Assembly (NCBI RefSeq): GCF_000379125.1
Contig: NZ_KB900627.1
Span: 174,993 to 219,811 of the forward strand
DNA: 44,819 bases
Direction of reading: 5' to 3'
DNA from: Methylosinus sp. LW4
GTDB lineage: Bacteria > Pseudomonadota > Alphaproteobacteria > Rhizobiales > Beijerinckiaceae
The translations under genes were made by a program, and so were the position numbers. Within the stretch, counting starts at the first letter, position 1. Each line of letters opens with the position of its first letter. Below are positions 7,816-16,126 of this stretch, one piece after another. The notes below the pieces were generated by a model. The model was given only the letters and a program-made list of their open reading frames with translations, ran no database searches and was not told the origin of the DNA.

Positions 7816-10038
7816 CTACATTTTCACGGAAACGGTGGCGAAGAATGTGCGCCCCTCTCCCGGCGCGACGCGCCCGGAGAGATAGGGATATTGGGTGTAA
7901 TAGTGTCGATCGCCGAGATTTTTGGCGGCGATCGAGAAGGTGAAATTCTCGTGCTTGTAAGCGAGATCGGCGTCGAATGTGATGTAGCCCGGCGTCGTCC
8001 ATGTGCGGCCGAGCTCGACGCGCGAGGATGAGGCGGCATAGAAGCCGGCGCCGAAGGACCAGCCCTGCAGCTCGCCGTCGAAGGCGTAATGGCCCCAGAA
8101 ACGGCCGGAGTCGCTGGGCGTCCCGACGAGGCGCGCGTTCATATATTGCGTGTTCTCATCGCTCGTGACCTTGGCGTCGATATGGGCGTAGCTGCCGAGG
8201 AAAGAGAGATTCGGCGTCGGCTGCCAGACGAGATCGGCCTCGAATCCATGCGAGTTCTGCTCGCCGGTCTGCCTCTGAGTGAGAGAGCCGGACACGGCGG
8301 TCGGCACATTGGTGCGGGTGAGATCGAAATAAGCCAGCGTGCCCGAAAGGCCGAACGGACCGTCGAGCTTCACGCCGCCTTCGAGCTGGCGCGACCCTTC
8401 GGGCTTCGGCGGCGCATTATTGGCGCCCGAGAAATAGCTGACCCCGCGCAAGCCTTCGGAATAGCTCCCATAGACCGAGAGCCAGTCGGTCAAATCATAG
8501 GTCGCGCCGACGCGCGGCAGCACGCGCGTCGCGCTCGCGTCATAGTGAGTCGGCGGCGTGACCGCATTTTCGGTGAAGTGAATATCGACAGTGGCGACGC
8601 GCAGCGCGCCGAGGAAATGCAAACGATCGAAGATCGTCGACTGCAATTGGAGGCTCGCTCCGGCGTTCTGATAGCTATTCGCGATTTTAGTGTACACCGC
8701 CGTGTCCGCCGCGCCTTCGACCGGCAGCCGAAAGGCCGGGAAATAGGGCGCGCGAAAATCGATCAGCTGCGGGAAGCCGAAGATGGGATCGGCGTCTGTC
8801 GCATTATTGCCCGCCATGATACCGTGATCGACGACGCGATTGAAATCGCCGCCGACGAGCAGGCGGTTGCTCGTCGGGCCATAGTCGAATTTCGCGACGA
8901 AATTCGAGCTGATCGAGAATTCGGTCAGCTTCTGATCGAGAATGTCGTTCGCGACATAAAATTGCGACGGGCCGCCATAGACGCCGGCGGGGCCGAAATC
9001 GATCGCCGTCGGCTCATTGCCGAAGAGGAGCTGCGAAGGCTCGTGGATTTTCGTCACGGAATAGCGCGCCGTGGTGAAAGTGGAGAATGTATCGTCGAAG
9101 GCATGATCGAAGCGCGCCGTCACCGACTGCGATTCCGTGGAGGTGGCGGGAAGGCCGGCATTGGCGAGAAAGGCCGAGCGGCGAATGGAACAGAATGAGC
9201 GATCGACCGAGCCGACCGCCGGCAAGCCCGGATAATCCTGCTGTTCCCGCCGCGCGACATGGCCCTGCAGCGTGAGCGAGGTTCCCGCATTATTGGTGAT
9301 GGTCAGCGTCGGATCGAGCGTGTAGCTCTGGCGATGAATCGTGTCGACGATCGACCGCGTGGTCTCGAACTGGCCGGTGAAGCGGAACAGCAGCGTCTTG
9401 GAGTCGTTGAGCGGCTGATTGATGTCGAGATAGGGGCTGCCGAAGCGATAGCCGCCGGCGCGCACGCCGACCTCCGCGAACCGATCCGCCGTGGGGAGCT
9501 TCGACACGATGTTGACGACGCCTCCGATCGGGTTCGCTCCGCCCTGAAACAGAATATTCGCGGGCCCCTTCAAAACCTCGACTCGCTCGACATTGACGAG
9601 CAGATCGCGCTCGCCGAGCGAGCCGTAATTCGGCAATCCATCGATGTAGCGCTCCGCGTCCATGCCGCGCAGCTTGACGCCGAGCCCGCCGGGAAAAAGC
9701 GGATCGAGCGGCGTGAGGCCGGAGACGTTGCGGAAAAGCTCGGACTGCGAGATGGCGTTCTGATCGTCGATCAGCTTGCGAGGGACGACGACGACGGAGA
9801 TCGGCAGCTCCTTCAGCGGCGTGGCCATGCGCGCCACGCGCGCGGTGAGCGCCTGATAGCCGCGCACCGGCCCGGCGGTGGTTTGCTCGACATCCGTGGC
9901 GGTCTTTGCGGCGGCCGGGCGTCGCACTTCCGCGGCGATGGAGATGGGTGGCAGCGCCTCTTGCGCGGCGGCGCCGGGCAGGCCGGCCGCGGCGAGGGCG
10001 AGCGCGCTGACCGAGCGCAGGGAAAAACGACGATTCAT
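7816..10038 (-). CDS. TonB-dependent siderophore-type receptor R3
   Basis: 740 residues. The signal peptide ends near Ala25 (AAA|QEA) and is followed by a TonB-box-like EALPPISIAA that is nearly the same as that of R1 and R7. Plug domain about 70-190, with VERVEVLKGPANILFQGGAN. The barrel ends in a short C-terminal strand finishing VSVKM, which lacks the usual terminal Phe. An AAGGAGG ribosome site precedes ATG 10038. It is cotranscribed with the isonitrile-hydratase-like gene and divergent from TCS-2 across 257 bp. The substrate is unknown; the partner enzyme hints at an isonitrile-containing metallophore. Confidence 0.92.
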   Translation of the reverse strand: MNRRFSLRSVSALALAAAGLPGAAAQEALPPISIAAEVRRPAAAKTATDVEQTTAGPVRGYQALTARVARMATPLKELPISVVVVPRKLIDDQNAISQSELFRNVSGLTPLDPLFPGGLGVKLRGMDAERYIDGLPNYGSLGERDLLVNVERVEVLKGPANILFQGGANPIGGVVNIVSKLPTADRFAEVGVRAGGYRFGSPYLDINQPLNDSKTLLFRFTGQFETTRSIVDTIHRQSYTLDPTLTITNNAGTSLTLQGHVARREQQDYPGLPAVGSVDRSFCSIRRSAFLANAGLPATSTESQSVTARFDHAFDDTFSTFTTARYSVTKIHEPSQLLFGNEPTAIDFGPAGVYGGPSQFYVANDILDQKLTEFSISSNFVAKFDYGPTSNRLLVGGDFNRVVDHGIMAGNNATDADPIFGFPQLIDFRAPYFPAFRLPVEGAADTAVYTKIANSYQNAGASLQLQSTIFDRLHFLGALRVATVDIHFTENAVTPPTHYDASATRVLPRVGATYDLTDWLSVYGSYSEGLRGVSYFSGANNAPPKPEGSRQLEGGVKLDGPFGLSGTLAYFDLTRTNVPTAVSGSLTQRQTGEQNSHGFEADLVWQPTPNLSFLGSYAHIDAKVTSDENTQYMNARLVGTPSDSGRFWGHYAFDGELQGWSFGAGFYAASSSRVELGRTWTTPGYITFDADLAYKHENFTFSIAAKNLGDRHYYTQYPYLSGRVAPGEGRTFFATVSVKM

Positions 10039-10295
10039 TGGTGGCCTCCTTGTCGCCGCTCTCTCGACGGCGTGAATGTTCTCGGCGTCCGAAAGGAGAG
10101 AGAGGCCCGCCAGCCTCCGATCCTCCGATCAGCGCTCTAAGGACGCCGCTTAACCCGAATGTAACGTGAGCGGCGCCTCCATGGCTTTTCGTGGACTGTG
10201 GCGCCGAGGCAACAGTCTCGCTCGCGCCCGCTTGCCACCGCCACAATTGGCCGCGATAATCGCAGCTCCCGATTGACGCGAGGCGGCGCCGAAAA
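10039..10295. promoter_or_regulatory. Divergent intergenic region between receptor R3 and TCS-2
   Basis: 257 bp that must hold the promoters for R3 (minus) and the response regulator (plus). I see a GGAGG ribosome site for R3 and a CGGCGCC/GGCGCCG inverted repeat at 10171-10206. I find no convincing -35/-10 pair or OmpR-type direct repeat, so no site is assigned. Confidence 0.4.
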
Positions 10296-10976
10296 ATGCG
10301 GGTTCTGATGGTGGAGGACGAGCCGGAGATGGCGAAGCTCGTCGCGGGGAAGCTCGCGCGTTCGGGCTTCGTCGCCGATCGCGTCGGCTCGCTCGACGAG
10401 ACGATGGAGGCGTTGCGACAGCACAAATATTCGCTGGTGCTGCTCGACAGGCGTCTTCCTGACGGCGATGCGGTCTCCATATTGCCCGACATTCGTCGCA
10501 CGCAGCCGTCGATCCGCATCGTGATGCTGACCGCGCGCAACGCCGTCGAGGACCGGATCGAAGGGCTCGACGCCGGCGCCGATGATTATGTGACCAAGCC
10601 TTTCGACGCCAATGAGCTGATCGCGCGCGTGCGCGCCTGCCTGCGGCGTCCCGGCGGCGAGGCGACTCCGCCGATCGCGATCGGCCATATTGTCTTTCAT
10701 CCCGACACGCGCGATGTCAGCGTCAATAGCGCGCTGGTTCTGTTTCACAAGCGCGAGCGCGCCTTGCTGGACATTCTGCTGCTCAACGCAGGGCGCGCCG
10801 TGCTGCGCGACCGTCTGCTCGCGGAAATCTACGGTTTTGCCGACGATGTGCAAGCCACCGCGCTCAGCATGCTGGTCTCGCGCCTGCGGCGCCGGCTGCT
10901 CGATCTCGACGCCGGCGTCGAGATTCACACGGCGCGCGACGTCGGCTATCTTCTGACGGAGCGCAAGGAGAAATGA
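10296..10976 (+). CDS. OmpR-family response regulator (TCS-2)
   Basis: 226 residues: receiver domain about 1-118 with Asp51 in LLDRRLPDGDA and Lys in YVTKPF, then a winged-helix domain about 125-222 ending in VGYLLTERKEK. It shares LDRRLPDGD, GLDAGADDY and RIRASLRRPGG/RVRACLRRPGG blocks with the regulator at 2506-3195, so the two are paralogues. The stop overlaps the kinase start (ATGA at 10973). It is divergent from the R3/DJ-1 operon and is the likely regulator of it, by position. Confidence 0.93.
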   Translation: MRVLMVEDEPEMAKLVAGKLARSGFVADRVGSLDETMEALRQHKYSLVLLDRRLPDGDAVSILPDIRRTQPSIRIVMLTARNAVEDRIEGLDAGADDYVTKPFDANELIARVRACLRRPGGEATPPIAIGHIVFHPDTRDVSVNSALVLFHKRERALLDILLLNAGRAVLRDRLLAEIYGFADDVQATALSMLVSRLRRRLLDLDAGVEIHTARDVGYLLTERKEK

Positions 10977-12337
10977 AAAGCCCTTCGCTGCTCACGCGCT
11001 TCGTCATCGGCATCACCGCGATCGAACTGCTCACCTATTTTCTCATTTGGCCGGTCACGGCGATCCTCGTCACTTATATGGGTCTCGCGGTGACGGACTC
11101 CGTCAATTATTGGGCGGAGTTCCACGCCATAGAGGTGGTCGATGCGGCGCTGGTGAAAGACGCCGACGGCTCCGCCCATATAGAGGCGACGCCGGCGCTG
11201 CGCGCCTATCAGGCTCGCAATCCCCATTTCCGGTTCGCGATCATCGACAACCGCAATGGGGCGGCGCTCGCCGGCTCATCGGAAGCGCTCGCGCGCGTAT
11301 TGCCGAGCGGCGGTGAAATCATCGCCATCCGCAATTATTTCCGGCTTCCGAACGATCCCGATCCCAAGGCTCGCGGCGTCTTGCGGGAAGCCAAGCCGCC
11401 CTATCGGATGGCGGTCTATGGCTATACGTTGCATTGGGAAGATCTCGGCGCCGTGATGCGCATGCTGGCGGATGTCACGCAGATCGTTCCTTTCCTGCCC
11501 TTCGTCATATCGGCCATTCTCATCTCCTGGCTGGTGACGCGCTTCGGGCTCACGCCGCTCTACAAAGCGAAGGAGCAGCTCGCGGGCATCGATTTCAAAT
11601 CGGTCGATCAGCGCATCGACGGCTCCAAGGCGCCAAAGGAGATCGCGCCGTTTCTCGATGCGCTCAACGGCGCGCTCGCCCGTCTCGAGGACGGCGCCAA
11701 GCGGCAGCGGCGCTTCACCGCCAATGCCGCGCACGAGCTGCTGACTCCGATCGCGATCCTGCGGGCGCGACTCGACGCGCCGAACGAGCCGGATTTTCTC
11801 TCGGACCTCGACCGCGACATGCGGCGCATGCAGTCCATCGTCGAGCAATTGCTGGTTCTCGCGCGCGGAGCGGAGCGCGGAAATCTCGCCGCCGAGGACG
11901 TCGATCTCGGCGCGCTCGCTCGCCGTATGATCGGCGATTATCTGCCATTGATCGTCGACAGCGGGCGGGCAATCGCCCTCGATCCGCCTGCCGCCCCGGT
12001 CATCGTCCGCGCCAACGGCCAAGCGCTCGAATGCATGGTGTCCAATCTCATCAATAATGCGCTTCGCGCCGAGCCCGTCGGCGGAACGATCGAGCTTCGC
12101 GTGCGCGCCGGCGCTCGGCTGGAGGTCGTCGACCATGGCGAAGGGGTCGGGGCGAGCGAGCGCGATCTCGTCTTCGAGCCCTTTTGGCGCAGGACGGAGA
12201 CGACACGCGGAGCCGGCCTCGGCCTCTCGATCGTCAAGGAGCTCACCGAAAAGCAGGGCGGCGGCGTCTTCGTCGCGGAGACGCCGGGCGGCGGCGCGAC
12301 ATTCGGCCTCACGTTTCCTGATCGCGGAGCGCCATGA
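10973..12337 (+). CDS. Two-component sensor histidine kinase (TCS-2)
   Basis: 454 residues: TM1 about 8-36, periplasmic sensor region to about 165, TM2 about 170-190, HAMP-like segment, HisKA with His254 in NAAHELLTPIAIL, then HATPase with DHGEG and GAGLGLSI. The H-box reads HELLTP instead of the usual HELRTP; the paralogue at 1139-2509 keeps the Arg. The periplasmic regions of the two kinases are related but diverged, which suggests the same kind of signal with different specificity. Confidence 0.93.
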   Translation: MKSPSLLTRFVIGITAIELLTYFLIWPVTAILVTYMGLAVTDSVNYWAEFHAIEVVDAALVKDADGSAHIEATPALRAYQARNPHFRFAIIDNRNGAALAGSSEALARVLPSGGEIIAIRNYFRLPNDPDPKARGVLREAKPPYRMAVYGYTLHWEDLGAVMRMLADVTQIVPFLPFVISAILISWLVTRFGLTPLYKAKEQLAGIDFKSVDQRIDGSKAPKEIAPFLDALNGALARLEDGAKRQRRFTANAAHELLTPIAILRARLDAPNEPDFLSDLDRDMRRMQSIVEQLLVLARGAERGNLAAEDVDLGALARRMIGDYLPLIVDSGRAIALDPPAAPVIVRANGQALECMVSNLINNALRAEPVGGTIELRVRAGARLEVVDHGEGVGASERDLVFEPFWRRTETTRGAGLGLSIVKELTEKQGGGVFVAETPGGGATFGLTFPDRGAP

Positions 12338-12340
12338 GTT

Positions 12341-12634
12341 GTGGTGAGCGCCATCGGCGCGCGCAGGAAGTCGGATGCCCTGCGCACGGAAGTCGAAGCG
12401 AAAGGCGTGTTCGTCAGCCTCGTCGTGCTCGGACTCGTGGAGAGCAGCTATTGGGAGCATAATCCCGGAAGCCGAGAACATGCTTCGAAGGCCATTTCGC
12501 CGCTGACGACGGATCAGGCCGGAGCTGTGATCATCCAGGCGATCGAGCAACGGAAGCGAGTTTTGGTTTCGCCGGCGATCTTCCGAGCGCTATTTTTATT
12601 GCGGGCGCTCTATTCCTGCAGCACAGGCGGTTGA
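12341..12634 (+). pseudogene. Short-chain dehydrogenase C-terminal remnant
   Basis: The frame reads DALRTEVEAKGVFVSLVVLG, then VESSYWEHNPGSRE and later PAIFRALFLLRALY. That resembles the last about 90 residues of a classical SDR (…LR.EL...GV.VSLV.PG.V.T…). The NAD-binding Rossmann part and the catalytic YxxxK are absent, and it begins four bases after the kinase stop. It is best explained as a decayed fragment left by a deletion. The remaining bases up to 12687 hold nothing recognisable. Confidence 0.5.
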
Positions 12635-12687
12635 ACTCCCTCGAATCGAGGCGTTGATGCGAAACGAGGCGATTCACTCTCTGACCG

Positions 12688-13587
12688 TCATCGCTTTGTC
12701 GCGGCGAAATAATCGCGAATGCGCGCGGCGAAGCGGATTGCGGCCGGCGTTGCCCTCTCCTCCGGCGCGCTCAGCAGGCAGATCGTGCGGCTGCCGGGGC
12801 CGGGCTCCAGCCGCGCGAAATGCAGAGCCGCGACGCCCGAGACGAGCGAGACATGGCGCACGTCGGCCGGCACGATGGAGACGTAATCGCCCGAGGCGAC
12901 GACATTGAGAATGGCCGCGAAAGTATTGAACGCGATCACGCGCGGCGGCGTCGCATTCGCCTCCGCGAGATAGTCGTCCACCGCCGCCCGCGTGCGAAAG
13001 CCATGGCCGAGCAGGGCGACGCTCTCCTCGGAGAGGCGCGCCGCGGGGACGCTCTCGGCCTCGGCCAGCCTGTGCGTGCGCGCGCAGACGAACATCAGCG
13101 TGTCGGCGTAGAGCGGCTCGGCGCGGCTTTTAGTGTGCGCGCGGGGAAGGCCGACGCCCAGATGCAGCGTCCCGGCCTCGACGCCGGCGTCGATCTCGTC
13201 ATTGGCCAGCTCCAGAATCTCGAGGTCGATCGCCGGATAGTCGCGCGCGAAGGCGGTGACGATTTGCGGCAGATAGAGCGCGTTGAAGGTCTGCGTCACG
13301 CCGATGCGCAACCGGCCGCGCTTCAGCCCGCGATATTCCTGCACGGCCTCGCGCAGCCGCTCCGTCTCCGCCAATACCCGGCGCGCGCAGTCGATGGTCA
13401 GCAGTCCGGCCTCGGTCGGCTCGACCTTATGCGCCGTCCTTGTGAAAAGAGCGACGCCTAGTTCCGCCTCGAGGTCCTGAATCTGCTGGGAGAGCGTCGG
13501 CTGCGAGACATTGAGCGAGCGGGCGGCGCGGGTGAAGCTGCGCTGCTCGCCGACGCGGATCAGATAGCGGAGCCGTCGGAAGTCCAT
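12688..13587 (-). CDS. LysR-family transcriptional regulator
   Basis: 299 residues. The N-terminal winged helix-turn-helix (about 1-60) contains SFTRAARSLNVSQPTLSQQI. The LysR substrate-binding domain spans about 90-297. Length and layout are standard, nearest in feel to CynR/CbbR-type regulators. It is divergent from the cupin/DHDPS-family pair, with a palindrome in the 111-bp gap, so it most likely regulates that operon and itself. The effector is unknown. Confidence 0.93.
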   Translation of the reverse strand: MDFRRLRYLIRVGEQRSFTRAARSLNVSQPTLSQQIQDLEAELGVALFTRTAHKVEPTEAGLLTIDCARRVLAETERLREAVQEYRGLKRGRLRIGVTQTFNALYLPQIVTAFARDYPAIDLEILELANDEIDAGVEAGTLHLGVGLPRAHTKSRAEPLYADTLMFVCARTHRLAEAESVPAARLSEESVALLGHGFRTRAAVDDYLAEANATPPRVIAFNTFAAILNVVASGDYVSIVPADVRHVSLVSGVAALHFARLEPGPGSRTICLLSAPEERATPAAIRFAARIRDYFAATKR

Positions 13588-13601
13588 CCGACTTCTATAT
13601 C

Positions 13602-13616
13602 ATAGGTAAAACCTAT
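13602..13616. promoter_or_regulatory. Probable LysR operator (ATAGGT-N3-ACCTAT)
   Basis: A perfect inverted repeat ATAGGT/ACCTAT with a 3-base spacer lies 15 bp upstream of the LysR start. A further ACCTAT half-site occurs at 13642-13647. The position in a divergent LysR intergenic region fits a recognition plus activation site arrangement. Identification is by symmetry and position only. Confidence 0.6.
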
Positions 13617-13698
13617 TTTCAGTATCGAAAACAAGTCTTGGACCTATTCTCATATCTGAACGAAGACAGGCCGTCGCAACCAAAAAGGGAGACGGGCA

Positions 13699-14151
13699 AT
13701 GTCCGCCCAACGGGTTTTCCATTCGGCCGATTTCGACAAGACGCCGCCGATATTCGAGGTGATTTTGCCGGAACGGCTCGCGCATCGTTGCGTCGAGAAG
13801 GACGATGCGCGCGCCGCCTATTCGGCCGAGCGCAAGCATCCGGTGCATTTCATCGATCTGCCGTCGCACGCCATCAGCCTCACGGTCGGCGGGCTCACGC
13901 CGGGCGGCCGCTCCAACCGCCATCGCCACACCTATGAGACCATTCTCTATGTGCTCGAGGGGCGCGGCTATTCGATGATCGAGGACCGCCGCATCGAATG
14001 GGAGGCGGGAGACGCCGTCTATATTCCGGTCTGGGCCTGGCACCATCACGTCAACGCCGATCCCGACAAGCCCGCGCGCTATCTCGCCTGCGAGAACGCC
14101 CCCATGCTCCAGAACGCCGGACGCCTCGCGATCCGCGAAGAAGCCGAGTGA
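13699..14151 (+). CDS. Cupin-domain protein
   Basis: 150-residue single-domain cupin. The metal-site motif appears as SNRHRHTYETILYVLEGRG (about 73-91) and the second motif as GDAVYIPVWAWHHHVN (about 109-124), giving the usual His/His/Glu/His ligand set. A GGGAG ribosome site precedes the ATG. It lies 8 bp upstream of a DHDPS-family aldolase, so it is cotranscribed and possibly acts on the same substrate or product. The reaction is unknown. Confidence 0.88.
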   Translation: MSAQRVFHSADFDKTPPIFEVILPERLAHRCVEKDDARAAYSAERKHPVHFIDLPSHAISLTVGGLTPGGRSNRHRHTYETILYVLEGRGYSMIEDRRIEWEAGDAVYIPVWAWHHHVNADPDKPARYLACENAPMLQNAGRLAIREEAE

Positions 14152-14159
14152 GGATCGCC

Positions 14160-15074
14160 ATGACCAATGCGACTCGGACCAATGTAATTCGCGGCATCAT
14201 CGCCTATCCCGTCACGCCCTTTTCCGCTGATGGCGGGATCGACGACGGCGCGTTCCGCCGCGTGACGGAAAATCTGCTGCGCTCGCAGCCGGCGGCCATC
14301 GCCTTCCTCGGCAGCGCTGGGGAGAGCGCCTATCTGACCGACGAGGAATGGCGCCATGGCGCGCGCCTCGGCGTCGAGACGGTGGCCGGCCGCGTTTCGG
14401 TGATTGTCGGAATCGCCGAGCTGACGACGGCCGCCGCCGTCGCCAAGGCGCGCTACGCCCGCGAGATCGGCGCCGATATGCTGATGGTCATCCCCGTGTC
14501 CTATTGGAAGCTGACCGAGGCCGAGATATTCGATCATTACGCAGCGATCGCCGCGGCGACCGATCTGCCGATCATGGCCTATAATAATCCGGGCACCAGC
14601 GGCGTCGACATGTCGCCGGAGTTTCTGGTGCGGCTCGTGCGCGAACTCGATACGGTGCGCTTCATCAAGGAGAGCAGCGGCGATCTCAATCGCATGCACG
14701 CGATCCACAAGCTGTCGGACGGCGCGATCCCCTTCTACAACGGCGCCAACCATATGGCGTTGGAGGCGATCGCCGCCGGCGCTTCGGGCTGGTGCACCGC
14801 CGCGCCCAATCTGCTGGACGATCGGCCGTCGCGGCTGTTCGATCTGGTGCAGGCGGGCGACATCGTGCGCGCGCGGGCGCTGTTCTACGACATTCTACCG
14901 GTGCTGCGATTCATCGTCGTGGGCGGCCTGCCGACCACGGTGAAAGCCGGGCTCGCCCTGCGCGGATTGCCGGCCGGCGCGCCACGGCCGCCGCTGAAGC
15001 CCCTCGTCGAGGCCGATCGCAAGAAGCTCGCCGAATTCCTCGCCGCGCTGCGCGTCGAGCCGGCGGCGGCGTGA
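14160..15074 (+). CDS. Dihydrodipicolinate synthase/N-acetylneuraminate lyase family aldolase
   Basis: 304 residues from ATG 14160, chosen because family similarity starts at IRGIIAYPVTPF; an upstream in-frame extension would overlap the cupin gene. TIM-barrel class I aldolase: the Schiff-base Lys lies in RFIKESSGD and the Tyr in PIMAYNNPGTSG. The GSAGE block replaces the GTTGE of DapA, so it is probably not lysine biosynthesis. With the cupin and LysR it is a small catabolic operon for an unidentified 2-oxo acid. Confidence 0.88.
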   Translation: MTNATRTNVIRGIIAYPVTPFSADGGIDDGAFRRVTENLLRSQPAAIAFLGSAGESAYLTDEEWRHGARLGVETVAGRVSVIVGIAELTTAAAVAKARYAREIGADMLMVIPVSYWKLTEAEIFDHYAAIAAATDLPIMAYNNPGTSGVDMSPEFLVRLVRELDTVRFIKESSGDLNRMHAIHKLSDGAIPFYNGANHMALEAIAAGASGWCTAAPNLLDDRPSRLFDLVQAGDIVRARALFYDILPVLRFIVVGGLPTTVKAGLALRGLPAGAPRPPLKPLVEADRKKLAEFLAALRVEPAAA

Positions 15075-15122
15075 CCTGAAGAGTTGGCCCGCGCCGCGCG
15101 CGTGGGCAAACGAGGAGGAGAC

Positions 15123-15154
15123 GGCGATTCTTCGCCGCCTCCGGCTTTTGCCGG
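15123..15154. terminator. Tandem hairpins after the cupin/aldolase operon
   Basis: GGCGA-TTCT-TCGCC at 15123-15136 is followed by CCGGC-TTTT-GCCGG at 15141-15154. The position 50 bp after the aldolase stop fits a transcription terminator, but neither hairpin has a clear T-run. Confidence 0.35.
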
Positions 15155-15624
15155 CGACCGGCGAGCATGTGCGCCACGTTCGGTCTTTCGCGCGAGCATT
15201 CGAGACGCCGTCGTGCATATGCCAGAAGGTCTCGCCGCATGCCTCGACGTGGGAGCGGACTATTTGATGGATGGAATCGCCAACATTTTCTTCGATCCAG
15301 CGAGCTGATTCAGTTCAGGGGCGCAGAGGAGGATGCTCTGGTGGTCGTCACGAATGGTACGAGGGAGGCCGCGCATTGTGCCAATCTTTCGCGCTCTGCC
15401 GCGTATCCTCGTCGTCCGGCTTCCCCGCGTCCCGCGTCCGAAGGAAAGCTCGACGTCATTATTTTGTTCGCCTGAGATGGCTGCGAGTTGGTTGCTCTGC
15501 CGGCGACCGAAAGGAGGTCGTAATTTAAAATCAATAGCGTGCGTCTGGGTGGCGAGGCTGAGCCTCGACTCGTGACCGGGGCCCGCGTCTCATCGATGGG
15601 AGATCGGATTTTGGCGCGAATTGC

Positions 15625-15785
15625 CGCGCCGGACGCTACGACCTCGGCGATCGGCAGACCGGCAAGGTCGAGCGGGCGATCGTTAAGGGCCCGTGGGCTC
15701 GAACACGACACGCGTCACCGGCGTGGCGCCCGTCCATTTGATCAAGGCCTTTCGGCCGGGCTTGTCATGGGCGAAACGGCGCGCG
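15625..15785 (-). pseudogene. IS110-family transposase remnant
   Basis: On the minus strand 15785-15683 reads RRFAHDKPGRKALIKWTGAT and ends VVFEPTGP-stop, like the N-terminal region of IS110-type DEDD transposases. A frame shift then continues as ALNDRPLDLAGLPIAEV, matching the next family block. The rest is missing. Within the gene-poor stretch 15155-15624 I see only a CGAGGCT/AGCCTCG hairpin at 15553-15567. Confidence 0.5.
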
Positions 15786-15900
15786 GCTCCATCAACGAAA
15801 AGCGAACTTTCTCTCTCGCGTGGTCGCGCCCGAAGAACAGCGTCTCGTTGAGCATGCGGCCGTTGCAGCTTTCACAGAAGCCGTTCTGCATTGGTTTGCC
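15784..15900 (-). pseudogene. IS3-family integrase (OrfB) remnant
   Basis: The minus strand reads GKPMQNGFCESCNGRMLNET and then LFFGRDHAREK. That is the C-terminal part of the DDE integrase of IS3-type elements, which normally reads GKP.QNGFVESFNGR.R.ELLNE. Both Cys residues are substitutions in conserved positions. It abuts the IS110 remnant, so this is a site of repeated insertion and decay. 15901-16126 holds no recognisable gene. Confidence 0.65.
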
Positions 15901-16126
15901 TCGCAATCGTCAATGATGACTGCCTCCAGCCTGCGACACCGCGAAGTCTGGCGAACATTGCTTTCGCCGCGCCATCGCGTGATCGCCGCAAAATCGCCTC
16001 CAGAGACCTCGATCAGCAGTTGTTGACTTTGTACATAAAACTAGTCAGCATATGGCGTCGTAAAACCCCGATTGCCTTCGTCGTCCCAAGCACGGCGCAG
16101 ACGTATGACGCATCGAGGCGCCAAGA

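Noticed and set aside
6526..8031. Plus-strand frame continuing about 500 codons past the receptor fragment
   Set aside because: Only the first about 125 codons resemble a receptor; the rest is antisense to the DJ-1 gene and R3.
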